Source of the DNA: Streptomyces sp. TLI_235
Lineage (GTDB): Bacteria; Actinomycetota; Actinomycetes; Streptomycetales; Streptomycetaceae
Reading direction: 5' to 3'
Assembly: GCA_002300355.1 (NCBI GenBank)
Contig: NSGV01000003.1
Location: 868,001-932,000 of the forward strand
DNA length: 64,000 nucleotides
Part shown: piece by piece, positions 17,923 through 26,203 of the stretch
How positions within the stretch are numbered: position 1 is the first letter of the stretch
Layout: the number at the start of each line of letters is the position of its first letter
Notes under the pieces: model-generated
What the model saw: the letters and a program-made list of their open reading frames with translations, nothing else
Database searches by the model: none
Told to the model about the DNA's origin: nothing
Position numbers and translations under genes: made by a program

Positions 17923-18222
17923 TCAGGGCGGGTTGCCGACCGGCAGGCGTCCGGGGTGCCGGTGGCGGAGCTGTGCCAGGAGCCACCACAGGGCCAGGGC
18001 GATGAGGATGGCCAGGGCGGCGATGACGGTCGGCCACCACCAGTCCTCGTCCGTCCAGCGGGTGCGGTCCTGGACCGGCACGAGGGTGTCGTGCGGGCCG
18101 GTGAGGGGCCAGTCGGCGGGCGGGTCGAGACTCCAGCGCCGGTAGAGGTCCAGCCCGCCGGTCAGCACGAGCAGGCCGGCGACGGCCAGCAAGGTCCGGT
18201 TGAGGACGGAGTGAGAGTTCAT
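17923..18222 (-). CDS. amaP: AmaP-like alkaline-shock membrane anchor
   Basis: 99 residues with two membrane helices: ~8-24 (TLLAVAGLLVLTGGLDLY) and ~63-83 (PTVIAALAILIALALWWLLA). The first helix plus the YRR motif matches AmaP, which tethers Asp23-type proteins to the membrane. It sits downstream of the DUF6286 and Asp23-like genes in the same direction, completing the usual module. Confidence 0.7.
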   Translation of the reverse strand: MNSHSVLNRTLLAVAGLLVLTGGLDLYRRWSLDPPADWPLTGPHDTLVPVQDRTRWTDEDWWWPTVIAALAILIALALWWLLAQLRHRHPGRLPVGNPP

Positions 18223-18276
18223 CAGGTCGTCTCCTGTGGCGATGGGCCCGCGGTCTGTGTCGCTGCGCCGGCACCG

Positions 18277-18813
18277 TCACAGGCCGCGCCGGCGGGCTCG
18301 GACCGTGAGCCGGGGCACCCGGGCGAGGGCGAGGGCGTCGAGCTGCGCTGTCAGCGCTTCGGTGACCTCGGTGTGCACGGTCTCCAGGTCGCGGAAGCTG
18401 ACCTGCGCGCGGGCGTTGATCCGGCGTCGGCGAACTCGCACGTCGGCGTGGGATACGCCCGGCACGCGCAGGGCGGCATCGCGCAGCAGGCGTGCGGCGC
18501 CGTCGCGGTCGAGAGCGGCCTGGGGTGCGTCCGCGTCGGGAGCCGCCATCGGCAGGAGGTGTCGGCGGCCGGGGGTGAGCGCCAGGACGACGTCGAACAG
18601 CGTGAACGCGCAGGCCGCCAGGACGACGAGGGCCACGATCGCGGCGGGAACCCTCCGCTCGGACCACCAGCGCGGGGCTGCACGGCCGTGCCGGGCACGG
18701 CCGCGGTGGGTGTCGCCCGTGGGCTTGCCGGGTGGTGTCCTGCCGGGCGGGTGGCCTGGCGCGGTGGTGGGTCCGGGGTCGGGGTCGGAGACGGCCGGGT
18801 GCTGGTGTGTCAT
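18277..18813 (-). CDS. DUF6286-family membrane protein
   Basis: 178 residues from ATG 18813 (AAGGAGAG upstream). The N-terminus is Pro-rich and cytosolic. One membrane helix lies at ~55-75 (AAIVALVVLAACAFTLFDVV), followed by an Asp23-like alpha/beta segment ending in an Arg-rich tail. Such proteins are regularly encoded between Asp23 and AmaP genes in actinomycetes. The function is not established; a second envelope anchor is likely. Confidence 0.7.
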   Translation of the reverse strand: MTHQHPAVSDPDPGPTTAPGHPPGRTPPGKPTGDTHRGRARHGRAAPRWWSERRVPAAIVALVVLAACAFTLFDVVLALTPGRRHLLPMAAPDADAPQAALDRDGAARLLRDAALRVPGVSHADVRVRRRRINARAQVSFRDLETVHTEVTEALTAQLDALALARVPRLTVRARRRGL

Positions 18814-18908
18814 GCCGGCTCTCCTTGAGATCTGGTGGCGGTGGGCGGGGCGGCTCCTCGCGGCAGTGGTCCGCGGGGAGGGGCCCGGTGACGGGGCGTA
18901 CGCTGCGG

Positions 18909-19259
18909 TCAGCTGACGCGGCCGTCGCTGCCCTCGGGGAGGAGGCGGCGGATCGCGAGGGCGACCTCGGTGACCTCGAGTCCGGTCAGGCGGCCCACGC
19001 GCCGCGTCACCTGGCGTTGCAGCTCGCGGGCGGCTGCGGCGAGGTCGATCGGGTAGGGCAGCTCGACGGCCAGCCTGATGCGGGCGAAGCCGCCGTGCAC
19101 GTGCGCCGACGCGTCGGGGGTCGGCGGTGCGGGCCGCGTGGGGCGGTACGGCTGCGCGGCGAGGGCCTCCCGGCTGGCCCGCGCGGCGATCAGGGGCCTC
19201 CGCCGCCCCGGCCCCGCGCCCGACGCGGCAGCGCCGTGGCGCCCGCCGTCCCCGTCCAC
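18909..19259 (-). CDS. Asp23/Gls24-family envelope stress protein, N-terminus uncertain
   Basis: The recognisable part is the last ~90 residues: IAARASREALAAQ, then FARIRLAVELPYPIDLAAAA, TRRVGRLTGLEVTEVALAI. Members normally begin with a GRTTIAD-VV segment just before the first of these. That segment is missing and replaced by Gly/Arg-rich sequence, while the sigma-factor gene starts on the other strand in the same place. The GTG at 19259 gives 116 residues but is a guess. The head may have been lost in a rearrangement. Confidence 0.55.
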   Translation of the reverse strand: MDGDGGRHGAAASGAGPGRRRPLIAARASREALAAQPYRPTRPAPPTPDASAHVHGGFARIRLAVELPYPIDLAAAARELQRQVTRRVGRLTGLEVTEVALAIRRLLPEGSDGRVS

Positions 19260-20550
19260 CGCAACCCGCCCGCACCGTGCCGGCCCGGCCGGCGACCGGC
19301 TCCTCGCGGTCCGCGCAGCGGAGGGCGACGACGAGGCCTTCGCCGTCCTGGTCGGCCGCCACAGCGCCGCCCTCCTCACCCTCGCCCGACACCTGACCGG
19401 CAACCGACAGGACGCCGAGGACGTCGTCCAGGAGTCCCTCCTCAGCGCATGGAGACGACTACCGGAATTCCGGGGCGACGCCGCGTTCCGCACCTCGCTC
19501 TACCGCATCGTCACCAACCGCTGCCTCAGCCTCCTGCGCAGCCGTCCCATGCCTGCCGTCCCCCTCGACATCCGGCCCGAACCCCCGGTCCTCCAGGCCC
19601 ACGGAGCGCCGGAGCAGATCGCCGAGGCACACGCCGCAGTACGCGCACTCGCCCGCGCACTGGCCGGCATCGACCCCGACCAGCGGGCCTGCTGGATCCT
19701 GCGCGAACTCCACGGCATGCACTACGGCGAGATCGCACGAACCCTCGGCGTCAGCGAACAGACGGTACGCGGCAGACTGTTCCGCGCACGCCGATCCCTC
19801 GCGGAGGCGATGGCCCCATGTGCCGCACCATCCGCCCGGTCCGCCACAGCTGCGCCAGGTCCAGCCATCGGGAGGGGAGAAGCCGCGCCGGCGAACGCAG
19901 CGCCCGGAGCGGATCCGAGGTCTTCCCGTCGGAGCATCGGGGTGGTCCTTGCCCGGCTGAGCACGGCCTCGCCGCGTCGGAGTCGGGTGTGGAGTGCGAT
20001 CGTGGCCGGGCCGGGCACCGGGAAGGCGAGGCCTCGACTCCGCCTCGTCCACGCGACGACCGGGCCGCTGCCGGCTGCCGGCTGCCGGCCGGCCGAGTTC
20101 GGCCTTGGCCGGCCTCCTGCGGGCGAGCACGCGGTCGGATTCGGCGAGCGCGCGGTCGGATTCTTGGCGGGGCGACACGATGGGCGTACCGTCGAAGAAG
20201 ACCCGCCCGAACACCTGGCGCGATTCTCCCGCGCGAGTCACCGGGTCCGATCTGCCGCCCCAGACCCCGGCTGCGCCGCACCAACGGCGAAGGAGCCGGG
20301 ATGGCCATCACAGCCCGCCGTACCTCATCACTCTCCGATGACGGCACCGACACGGCGCGGGGCAGCACCGTTTCGGCATCGGCGCCCTACGACGGGGTCT
20401 CCCCGTTCCCGCGGGACGAATCCGCCGGCCACGACCGAATCCCCCGATGGCAGATGGCCGTCACCGCCGTCGTGGTGGCCTTCCCCTTCATCGCCCTCGC
20501 GGCCGCGCTTCGGCTGCTGTGGGGCAGCCTCGTCGGCCCCACCGACGTGA
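19078..20550 (+). CDS. ECF-type sigma-70 factor, with unusual open ends
   Basis: Sigma homology covers only about 19290-19820. Region 2 reads EAFAVLVGRHSAALLTLARH, DAEDVVQESLLSAWRRLPEF. Region 4 reads HGMHYGEIARTLGVSEQTVR, GRLFRARRSLAEAM. In-frame starts are ATG 19078 or GTG 19138, both inside the opposite-strand Asp23 gene. A stop would be expected soon after LAEAM, but the frame stays open to 20550, overlapping the desaturase in another frame. The tail has no recognisable content. Either the gene end was lost or the tail is spurious. It probably directs the neighbouring envelope-stress genes. Confidence 0.55.
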   Translation: MRAKPPCTCADASGVGGAGRVGRYGCAARASRLARAAIRGLRRPGPAPDAAAPWRPPSPSTATRPHRAGPAGDRLLAVRAAEGDDEAFAVLVGRHSAALLTLARHLTGNRQDAEDVVQESLLSAWRRLPEFRGDAAFRTSLYRIVTNRCLSLLRSRPMPAVPLDIRPEPPVLQAHGAPEQIAEAHAAVRALARALAGIDPDQRACWILRELHGMHYGEIARTLGVSEQTVRGRLFRARRSLAEAMAPCAAPSARSATAAPGPAIGRGEAAPANAAPGADPRSSRRSIGVVLARLSTASPRRSRVWSAIVAGPGTGKARPRLRLVHATTGPLPAAGCRPAEFGLGRPPAGEHAVGFGERAVGFLAGRHDGRTVEEDPPEHLARFSRASHRVRSAAPDPGCAAPTAKEPGWPSQPAVPHHSPMTAPTRRGAAPFRHRRPTTGSPRSRGTNPPATTESPDGRWPSPPSWWPSPSSPSRPRFGCCGAASSAPPT

Positions 20551-21323
20551 TCCTCGCCGTCGTCCTGTACTGCCTCACGGGCCTGGGCGTGACGGTGGGC
20601 TTCCACCGCGGCCTCACCCACGGCAGCTTCACCCCCAACCGCCCCATGAAGATCGCGATGGCGATCGCCGGGTCGATGAGCTTCCAGGGCGACGTGATCA
20701 CCTGGGTCGCCACCCACCGCCGCCACCACGCCTACACCGACCGCCCCGGCGACCCGCACTCCCCGTTCCGGTTCGGCACCAGCCTCACCGGCGAACTCCG
20801 CGGCCTGCTCCACGCCCACATCGGCTGGCTCTTCACCGCCGACGTCACCCCGCCCGCCCGCTACGCACCCGACCTCCTCGCCGACCCGGACCTGCGAGCC
20901 GTGTCCAGGGCGTTCCCCGCCCTGTGCCTGCTCTCCCTCGCGCTGCCCCTGGCCGTGGGAGCAGCCGTAGGCGGCACCTGGCACGCCGCACTCACCGCCC
21001 TGATCTGGGCCGGCCTCATCCGCGTCGCCCTGCTCCAGCACGTCACCTGGAGCGTCAACTCCCTCTGCCACATGATCGGCAGACGCCCCTTCCGCACCCG
21101 CCGCCACGACCGCGCCACCAACCTGTGGCCACTCGCCCTGCTCTCCTTCGGCGAGAGCTGGCACAACCTCCACCACGCCGACCCCACCTGCGCCCGCCAC
21201 GGCGTCGACCGCGGCCAGATCGACCCCACAGCCGCCGTCATCCACCTGCTGGAGCGCACGGGCTGGGTGCACGACGTCCGCTGGCCCGTCGCCGACCGCC
21301 TCGAAACCCGCCGCCAAACCTGA
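20301..21323 (+). CDS. Membrane acyl-CoA/acyl-lipid desaturase (delta-9 type)
   Basis: 340 residues from ATG 20301 (AAGGAG upstream). All three histidine boxes are present: HRGLTH near 110, HRRHH near 146 and HNLHH near 292, which bind the di-iron centre. Paired hydrophobic segments precede and separate them (residues ~50-95 and ~205-250). The enzyme introduces a double bond into membrane fatty-acyl chains, using oxygen and a reductase-supplied electron. Placement beside envelope-stress genes suggests membrane remodelling. The STAS gene follows 16 bp later. Confidence 0.9.
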   Translation: MAITARRTSSLSDDGTDTARGSTVSASAPYDGVSPFPRDESAGHDRIPRWQMAVTAVVVAFPFIALAAALRLLWGSLVGPTDVILAVVLYCLTGLGVTVGFHRGLTHGSFTPNRPMKIAMAIAGSMSFQGDVITWVATHRRHHAYTDRPGDPHSPFRFGTSLTGELRGLLHAHIGWLFTADVTPPARYAPDLLADPDLRAVSRAFPALCLLSLALPLAVGAAVGGTWHAALTALIWAGLIRVALLQHVTWSVNSLCHMIGRRPFRTRRHDRATNLWPLALLSFGESWHNLHHADPTCARHGVDRGQIDPTAAVIHLLERTGWVHDVRWPVADRLETRRQT

Positions 21324-21339
21324 CACGCGGAGACACAGC

Positions 21340-21735
21340 ATGGCCATCCACACCCCCGCTCCGGCACTGATGGTCGTCGTCGATCGCCCGGTGCGCGGCG
21401 AGCACGCCGTCGTCCTCGTCGCCGGCGAGATCGACCTCGACTCCGCGCCGGCGCTGCACGCGGTGCTCGAGCGCTGCCTTCGAGAGGGCATCCGCACCAT
21501 CGACATCGACGCCCGCGCCGTCACGTTCTGCGACGCGAGCGGCCTCAACGTCCTGCTCGCCGCAGCCCACCGGGCGGCCGCCGCCGGCGTAACACTGACC
21601 CTGCGGAGGCCCTCCCGGCAGGTCGTCCGACTGCGGGACGTCACCGCCACCACCACCTACCTCACGCCGGCACACGGCCCGCCCCTCACCGATCCCGGCC
21701 GCACGCTGGACGCCGCGGCCGCACGCGCCTCGTGA
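21340..21735 (+). CDS. STAS-domain anti-sigma factor antagonist
   Basis: 131 residues, one STAS domain at ~12-110. The strand VLVAGEIDLDSAPAL and the switch motif VTFCDASGLNVLL contain the serine (DASGL) that is phosphorylated by partner anti-sigma kinases. It frees a sigma factor when dephosphorylated. No kinase gene is in the window, so the partner is elsewhere. It lies six bases upstream of the ANTAR gene and is probably co-transcribed with the desaturase. Confidence 0.85.
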   Translation: MAIHTPAPALMVVVDRPVRGEHAVVLVAGEIDLDSAPALHAVLERCLREGIRTIDIDARAVTFCDASGLNVLLAAAHRAAAAGVTLTLRRPSRQVVRLRDVTATTTYLTPAHGPPLTDPGRTLDAAAARAS

Positions 21736-21741
21736 ACCGTC

Positions 21742-22440
21742 ATGATCAGCGACCTCATGGCCCGAACCCTGCCCCTGCTCCGCAGACAGGCCGGCACCCT
21801 GGACCTCCACGCGCTCCCCGAGGCGGGACGGCGCGCCCTCGGCGTGGACTCCCTGGCGGTCTCGCTCCTGACCGACACCGGCCAGTGCGAACTCATCTGG
21901 TGTTCCGGGACGCTCGGCCACCGCTTCGAGGACCTGGAACTCGTCCTCGGCGAAGGCCCCGGGAACGAAGCCGCCGCCGGAGGCCGGCCCGTCCTCGTCC
22001 CCGACCTGGCCCGGACCCGCTCAGACCGCTGGGCCGTGCTGGCCGCCGAGTCGGCGGCGCTCCCCGTCCTCGCGGTGTTCTGCTTCCCCCTCGGCGTCGG
22101 CGCCATCCACGTCGGAGCCCTCACCACGGTGCGACGCACCTGCGGCCCCCTCACCGGAGCCCAGGCCGGCGACGCCCGCGTCCTCGCCGCGGCCCTCACG
22201 TCGCTCTGCCTTGCCGAACCGGACCGCGATGCCCGGGCGCAGCCCGCGGAGGAGCCGCCGGCCCTCCTGCGGGCCGTCGTGCATCAGGCGACGGGAATGC
22301 TCAGCGTCCAGCTCGACGTCCCGCTGCCCGAGGCCCTGGCCCGCCTCCGCGCCCACGCCTACGCCTCCGGACACGCCGTCGGCGCCGTCTCCCGGAGCAT
22401 CGTCGACCACCGCCTCCATCTGGACCAGAATGAGCCGTGA
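21742..22440 (+). CDS. GAF-ANTAR protein, degenerate
   Basis: 232 residues. A GAF-like domain spans ~15-150 (WCSGTLGHRFEDLELVLGEG, then PVLVPDLARTRSDRW). A C-terminal ANTAR-like three-helix segment spans ~172-225 (LLRAVVHQATGMLSVQLDVP, EALARLRAHAYASGHAVG). ANTAR proteins bind paired hairpins in RNA to antagonise termination. The core is less canonical than in the following gene, so RNA binding is uncertain. It is transcribed with the STAS and second ANTAR genes. Confidence 0.75.
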   Translation: MISDLMARTLPLLRRQAGTLDLHALPEAGRRALGVDSLAVSLLTDTGQCELIWCSGTLGHRFEDLELVLGEGPGNEAAAGGRPVLVPDLARTRSDRWAVLAAESAALPVLAVFCFPLGVGAIHVGALTTVRRTCGPLTGAQAGDARVLAAALTSLCLAEPDRDARAQPAEEPPALLRAVVHQATGMLSVQLDVPLPEALARLRAHAYASGHAVGAVSRSIVDHRLHLDQNEP

Positions 22441-22464
22441 GTACTTCAGGTGCGGTGAGGTTCG

Positions 22465-23208
22465 ATGTCCATGACACGCGTGCAACGACTGACGGAAGTA
22501 TTCGTGGAGGTCGCCAACTCCCTGACCGGCGACTTCGGTGTCATCGAGTTCCTGCAGCAGTTGTGCGAGCGCTGCGTGGAACTCCTCGACGTCGAGGCGG
22601 CGGGAATCCTGCTCGCCGACCAGCGGGACCGGCTCATGACCGTGGCCGCCTCGGACGAGCGCACGCACATGCTGGAACTCTTCGCCCTCCAGCACGAGCA
22701 GGGCCCGTGCGTCGACTGTCACCGCACCGGCCACCCGCGGGTCGCCATCGACCTCACGGACGAGAAGGTCGTGTCGCAGTGGCGGCCCTTCGCCTCGCAG
22801 GCCCGACAGATCGGATTCGTGACCGCCAACGTGATCCCGATGCGCCTGCGCGGACGGATCATCGGAACCCTGGGCCTCTTCCAGAGCACACCCGGGCAGC
22901 TGAGTGACGACGACGTCCTGCTCGCCCAGGCACTCGCGGACGTCGCCACCGTCGCCATCCTCCAGCAGCGCACCCTCGACGACAGCGAAGTCGAACGCGG
23001 CCAGCTCCAGTACGCGCTGACCAGCCGCATCGCCGTCGAACAGGCCAAAGGCATCCTCGCCGAACGCTGGCAACTCCCCCTCGACGACGCATTCACCGCC
23101 TTCCGCGCCTACGCCCGCGCACAGCACATCCAACTCGCCGAGCTGGCCGCGGAGATCGCACGAGGCGGCATCGACACCGATCGGATCCCCCACCCCGACA
23201 CCACATAG
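22465..23208 (+). CDS. GAF-ANTAR RNA-binding antiterminator
   Basis: 247 residues. The GAF domain (~20-165) has a Cys-containing stretch QGPCVDCHRTGHP typical of actinomycete sensors. The ANTAR domain (~180-240) has the classical SRIAVEQAKGILAERWQLPL and AFTAFRAYARAQ. It probably binds two-hairpin RNA targets and prevents termination when signalled. The start follows GGTGAGG. No ANTAR target hairpin pair was recognised in the flanking leaders. The 256 bp that follow hold no supported gene. Confidence 0.85.
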   Translation: MSMTRVQRLTEVFVEVANSLTGDFGVIEFLQQLCERCVELLDVEAAGILLADQRDRLMTVAASDERTHMLELFALQHEQGPCVDCHRTGHPRVAIDLTDEKVVSQWRPFASQARQIGFVTANVIPMRLRGRIIGTLGLFQSTPGQLSDDDVLLAQALADVATVAILQQRTLDDSEVERGQLQYALTSRIAVEQAKGILAERWQLPLDDAFTAFRAYARAQHIQLAELAAEIARGGIDTDRIPHPDTT

Positions 23209-23464
23209 CCACGACCGAGGTGCACCGAGACACGTGGTCTCGGCACACGGTGCAGTGCCTTACACGAGCGCCGCCGGTGTCGGTCGGCGAACCACCTCTG
23301 CCCTACGGACGGCACCGCCCCGGCACACGGGCCTCGGCCGCCATGTGTTTGCTCTGCCCGCCGGGGCCCTACGTGTTCCACGGACCTACAGGAGTAGGCG
23401 CCGGTCTCGGTGCGTCGCGCTGTCCTCGCCCGACGCGGATCAGACGGACTGCCGGTGGCTGCGT

Positions 23465-23866
23465 CTACTCGGCATCCTTTAGCCGGTCCTCCGGCCAGAC
23501 CTCGAACCCCTGGGACACGCCCGCTGGCGACCCTGACCGGAAGCACCCCCGGATGAGCGCCATGACCTTGCGAACCGCATCAGGCCGCCCGCCGAGTTCC
23601 ACCCTCACCGAGCCGGCCCCCGGGGCCCCACGGGCAACCGGCTGTGCAGCAGCATCTTCGATCGGTGTGGACGTGTCGACCTGCCAACGCGCGCGATTCG
23701 CCGCAACGGACGTCGCGGCGTAGTCGCCGGCTGCCACGGGGTCCGGGGCAGTGGTCAGCCTGAACGATTGCCCCACGGCGTCGGCGACTACCTGGGCTGC
23801 GGACGGGTCGCCGGATATCGACATATGGACGATCGCGCTGGGCGCCCGGGTGTGCTCGCCGGTCAT
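23465..23866 (-). CDS. Hypothetical protein, 133 residues
   Basis: The composition is protein-like and ordered: APSAIVHMSISGDPSAAQVV, then ADAVGQSFRLTTAPDPVAA and DAVRKVMALIRGCFRS. The central segment looks like an alpha/beta domain of the kind seen in small single-domain actinomycete proteins. No known motif, membrane segment or signal peptide was found. It stands alone between the ANTAR gene and a fragment at 24001. Confidence 0.55.
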   Translation of the reverse strand: MTGEHTRAPSAIVHMSISGDPSAAQVVADAVGQSFRLTTAPDPVAAGDYAATSVAANRARWQVDTSTPIEDAAAQPVARGAPGAGSVRVELGGRPDAVRKVMALIRGCFRSGSPAGVSQGFEVWPEDRLKDAE

Positions 23867-24000
23867 GGCTTGCCTCCGTGGTCAGCTTCTCCCAGGGTCT
23901 GCCGAGACGTGCCGACTCGCATCTGCGTAGCCGGCCCGTTGGCTGAGCGATGCGTCGCTCGCCCGGCAAGCAGAAGGAAACGAGCCTCGCACTGCGGGTC

Positions 24001-24216
24001 TCAGGCGTCGCCCAGGCGACGGTAGATGTCCTGCAGGGCCTCCTCGGCGTCGTTCAAGGCCTTGCCGGTGTCGCTGTGCGGGCCGGGGACGACCGAGACC
24101 ATGATCCAGTCGGCGCCGTGGCAGCCCTGGGTCCTCGCCATCACGACCCTCCCGTCCCGAGTCTCGAGCTCGCGGAACCCGCCGGGGCCGAGGCGGCACG
24201 CTGCCCCCGACCAGTG
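24001..24216 (-). pseudogene. C-terminal fragment of an unknown protein
   Basis: The last ~65 residues read as real protein (RLGPGGFRELETRDGRVVMA, then DWIMVSVVPGPHSDTGKALN and EEALQDIYRRLG), but no N-terminal part can be linked to it. Upstream lies the 3' end of the kinase gene. It could also be a 46-residue small protein from an internal ATG. Confidence 0.35.
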
Positions 24217-24221
24217 ACGGT

Positions 24222-26015
24222 TCAGCTGTCCAGCCGGACTGGCTGCCAGCGGTAGGCGGCGTCCTCCTGCCAGCACTGCAGCTCGTCCTCGACGACCGCG
24301 GCCAGGCACAGCCGCCAGTCGTCGCCGACCGACAGGGCGACCCGGGTGGCCGGCCGCAGCGTGGGCCGCCACCAGCGGGGGCGCCGCGCCCCGCCGGACG
24401 CGGGCAGGCGCAGTCGGACGCCTCCGGTGCCGGCCAGCGCGATCGTCGGGCCGCCGCGGTGGCCGGCCATCGCCACGCCGAGGGCCGGCTCGGACTCGCC
24501 GATCTCGGCCAGCGCCGCGCCGCCGCCGAGCGCGTACAGCCGGGCCGCGCCGTCAGGGCCGAGGATCACGGCCTGCGGCCCGGCGGAGGACCGGGCCAGC
24601 GCGGCGCCGCGGGCCCGGGCCGGTGCGGCGATTCGCTCGGGCGGGCTGTCGGAGCCCACCTGCCAGCAGAACACCCGGTCCCGGTGCTCCACTAGGACGG
24701 ACCACGTCCCGACGCGCACCTCGGTGGCGGCGAGCACCCGGTCGGCCGGGCAGCCGGGCAGCTCCTGCGCGGTGACGGTGACCCCCGGTGACCAGCGGAA
24801 GGACTGCAGGACGCCGGCCCGGGCCGTCCAGGCGACCAGCTCTCCGGAGGCGTTGACCGCACCGGCCGCACCGGCGACGCCGCGCGCCACCTCCCACCAG
24901 CCGGAGCGGTTGCCCACCCAGAGCGCGCCTGCGCCGTCCTCCGCGAAGACGGCGAGCTCCGCTGCCCGGCCGGGCCGCCCGGCCACGATCTCCCGCACCG
25001 TCGGCGGGCCCTGGTTGGTGCGGGTCGCCGGGAGCTCCGGCGGCGAGAGCCCGGGGCCGGTGTAGCCCACGCCGTCCGAACCGCCGGAGACCACCAGCGG
25101 CCGGCCCGCGGTGTCCGGCAGCACGGCCAGGCAGGAGGTGCGCGGCAGTGGCCGGTGCGCGCGCAGGAGTTCGCGTCCGCGGGCGGCCCAGGGGCCGAGC
25201 GGGGCGGGGCGGCGGTCCGGGTCGTGGTGCAGCGGTTCGGCGGCCCAGTCGGCCAGGTCCTCGCTGAATCCGGCTGCCACCAGTTCGCGGCGGGCCTGCT
25301 CGGCGGCCGTCCGCTGGTCCAGCCGGCCGTGCTCGGGCAGCAGCAGGCTGCGGGCCAGCGTGCCCACCGCGAACAGGTCCTTGGCGGTGGCCGGGAAGCC
25401 GCCGACCTGTTCGACCTCCGGCGGCACGTGCCCGGGGGTGAAGACCGCCACCGTCAGCGTCCGGTCCAGCGGCGCCAGGAAGGTCAGGTCGATCAGCTTG
25501 ACCCGGCCCTCCGGCTCCACCAGCACGTTGGCGGGCGAGATGTCGCGGTGCACCCAGCGCTTGCGGTGGAGTTCGTCGACGATCCGGCAGAGCCGGACCA
25601 GCACCTCGGCCACGGCCGGCAGGCCGTCGCGGTTGTCCCGCGCCCACCGGTGCAGCGGGACGCCCTCGACCCACGGGGAGATCTGGTAGCCCAGGACCCC
25701 GTCACCGGGCGGGCTGCCCGGCCGGTGCGGCGAGGGGCCCAGCAGGAAGCTCGGTACCACCAGGTCGGTGACGGCCAGGCGGTGGGCGTTGTGCGAGACG
25801 TCGTCCCAGCGGCCGAGCCAGCGGCGCACCTCGGACGGGTCGCGCTCCAGCATGATCTTCGCCGCGACGAGCTCCTTGAGCCCGCTGCGGCCGGTGCGCA
25901 CGGCGCGCCACACCTCGGCCTCGCCGCCGCGGTGGTGGAACTCCAGCAGTTCGTACTGCTCGGGATCGAACTCCGGCCCGAACCGCAGCCCGGGTACCCA
26001 GCGTGACTCTGACAC
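24222..26015 (-). CDS. Ser/Thr kinase-like protein fused to a C-terminal beta-propeller-like region
   Basis: 597 residues from GTG 26015 (an ATG at 26087 would add 24 residues). The kinase domain spans ~15-300: glycine loop RGGEAEVW, lysine in VAAKIML, catalytic loop VHRDISPANVLV and metal site LIDLTF, where DLT replaces DFG; the key Lys, Asp, Asn and Asp are kept. Residues ~310-597 are repeated strand-turn units with tryptophans (GAGALWVGNRSGWWEV, VFCWQVGSD, DELQCWQEDAAYRW), as in a propeller. There is no membrane helix. It is divergent, 188 bp away, from the TPR/Hsp70 operon. A sensor kinase for that chaperone system is a reasonable inference, not proven. Confidence 0.75.
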   Translation of the reverse strand: MSESRWVPGLRFGPEFDPEQYELLEFHHRGGEAEVWRAVRTGRSGLKELVAAKIMLERDPSEVRRWLGRWDDVSHNAHRLAVTDLVVPSFLLGPSPHRPGSPPGDGVLGYQISPWVEGVPLHRWARDNRDGLPAVAEVLVRLCRIVDELHRKRWVHRDISPANVLVEPEGRVKLIDLTFLAPLDRTLTVAVFTPGHVPPEVEQVGGFPATAKDLFAVGTLARSLLLPEHGRLDQRTAAEQARRELVAAGFSEDLADWAAEPLHHDPDRRPAPLGPWAARGRELLRAHRPLPRTSCLAVLPDTAGRPLVVSGGSDGVGYTGPGLSPPELPATRTNQGPPTVREIVAGRPGRAAELAVFAEDGAGALWVGNRSGWWEVARGVAGAAGAVNASGELVAWTARAGVLQSFRWSPGVTVTAQELPGCPADRVLAATEVRVGTWSVLVEHRDRVFCWQVGSDSPPERIAAPARARGAALARSSAGPQAVILGPDGAARLYALGGGAALAEIGESEPALGVAMAGHRGGPTIALAGTGGVRLRLPASGGARRPRWWRPTLRPATRVALSVGDDWRLCLAAVVEDELQCWQEDAAYRWQPVRLDS

Positions 26016-26203
26016 TCCGCCCCCCGCCTGACCGGTCGGCCCTGCCCTCCCGAACCCCCACGATAGTGCTTTTTCCTGCCCGGACACGCCGGAGGCCGCC
26101 TATCCTGATCTCGCCCGAACACGGGTTGACAGCACGTCAAGGCGGCTGCTCTCGTACTCAGTTGTTCCTGGACCCGACCGAACGGACCGCAGGGGGAGAC
26201 TGC

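Noticed and set aside
23209..23464. Small plus-strand frames after the second ANTAR gene
   Set aside because: No ribosome site or protein-like pattern; composition matches noncoding sequence.
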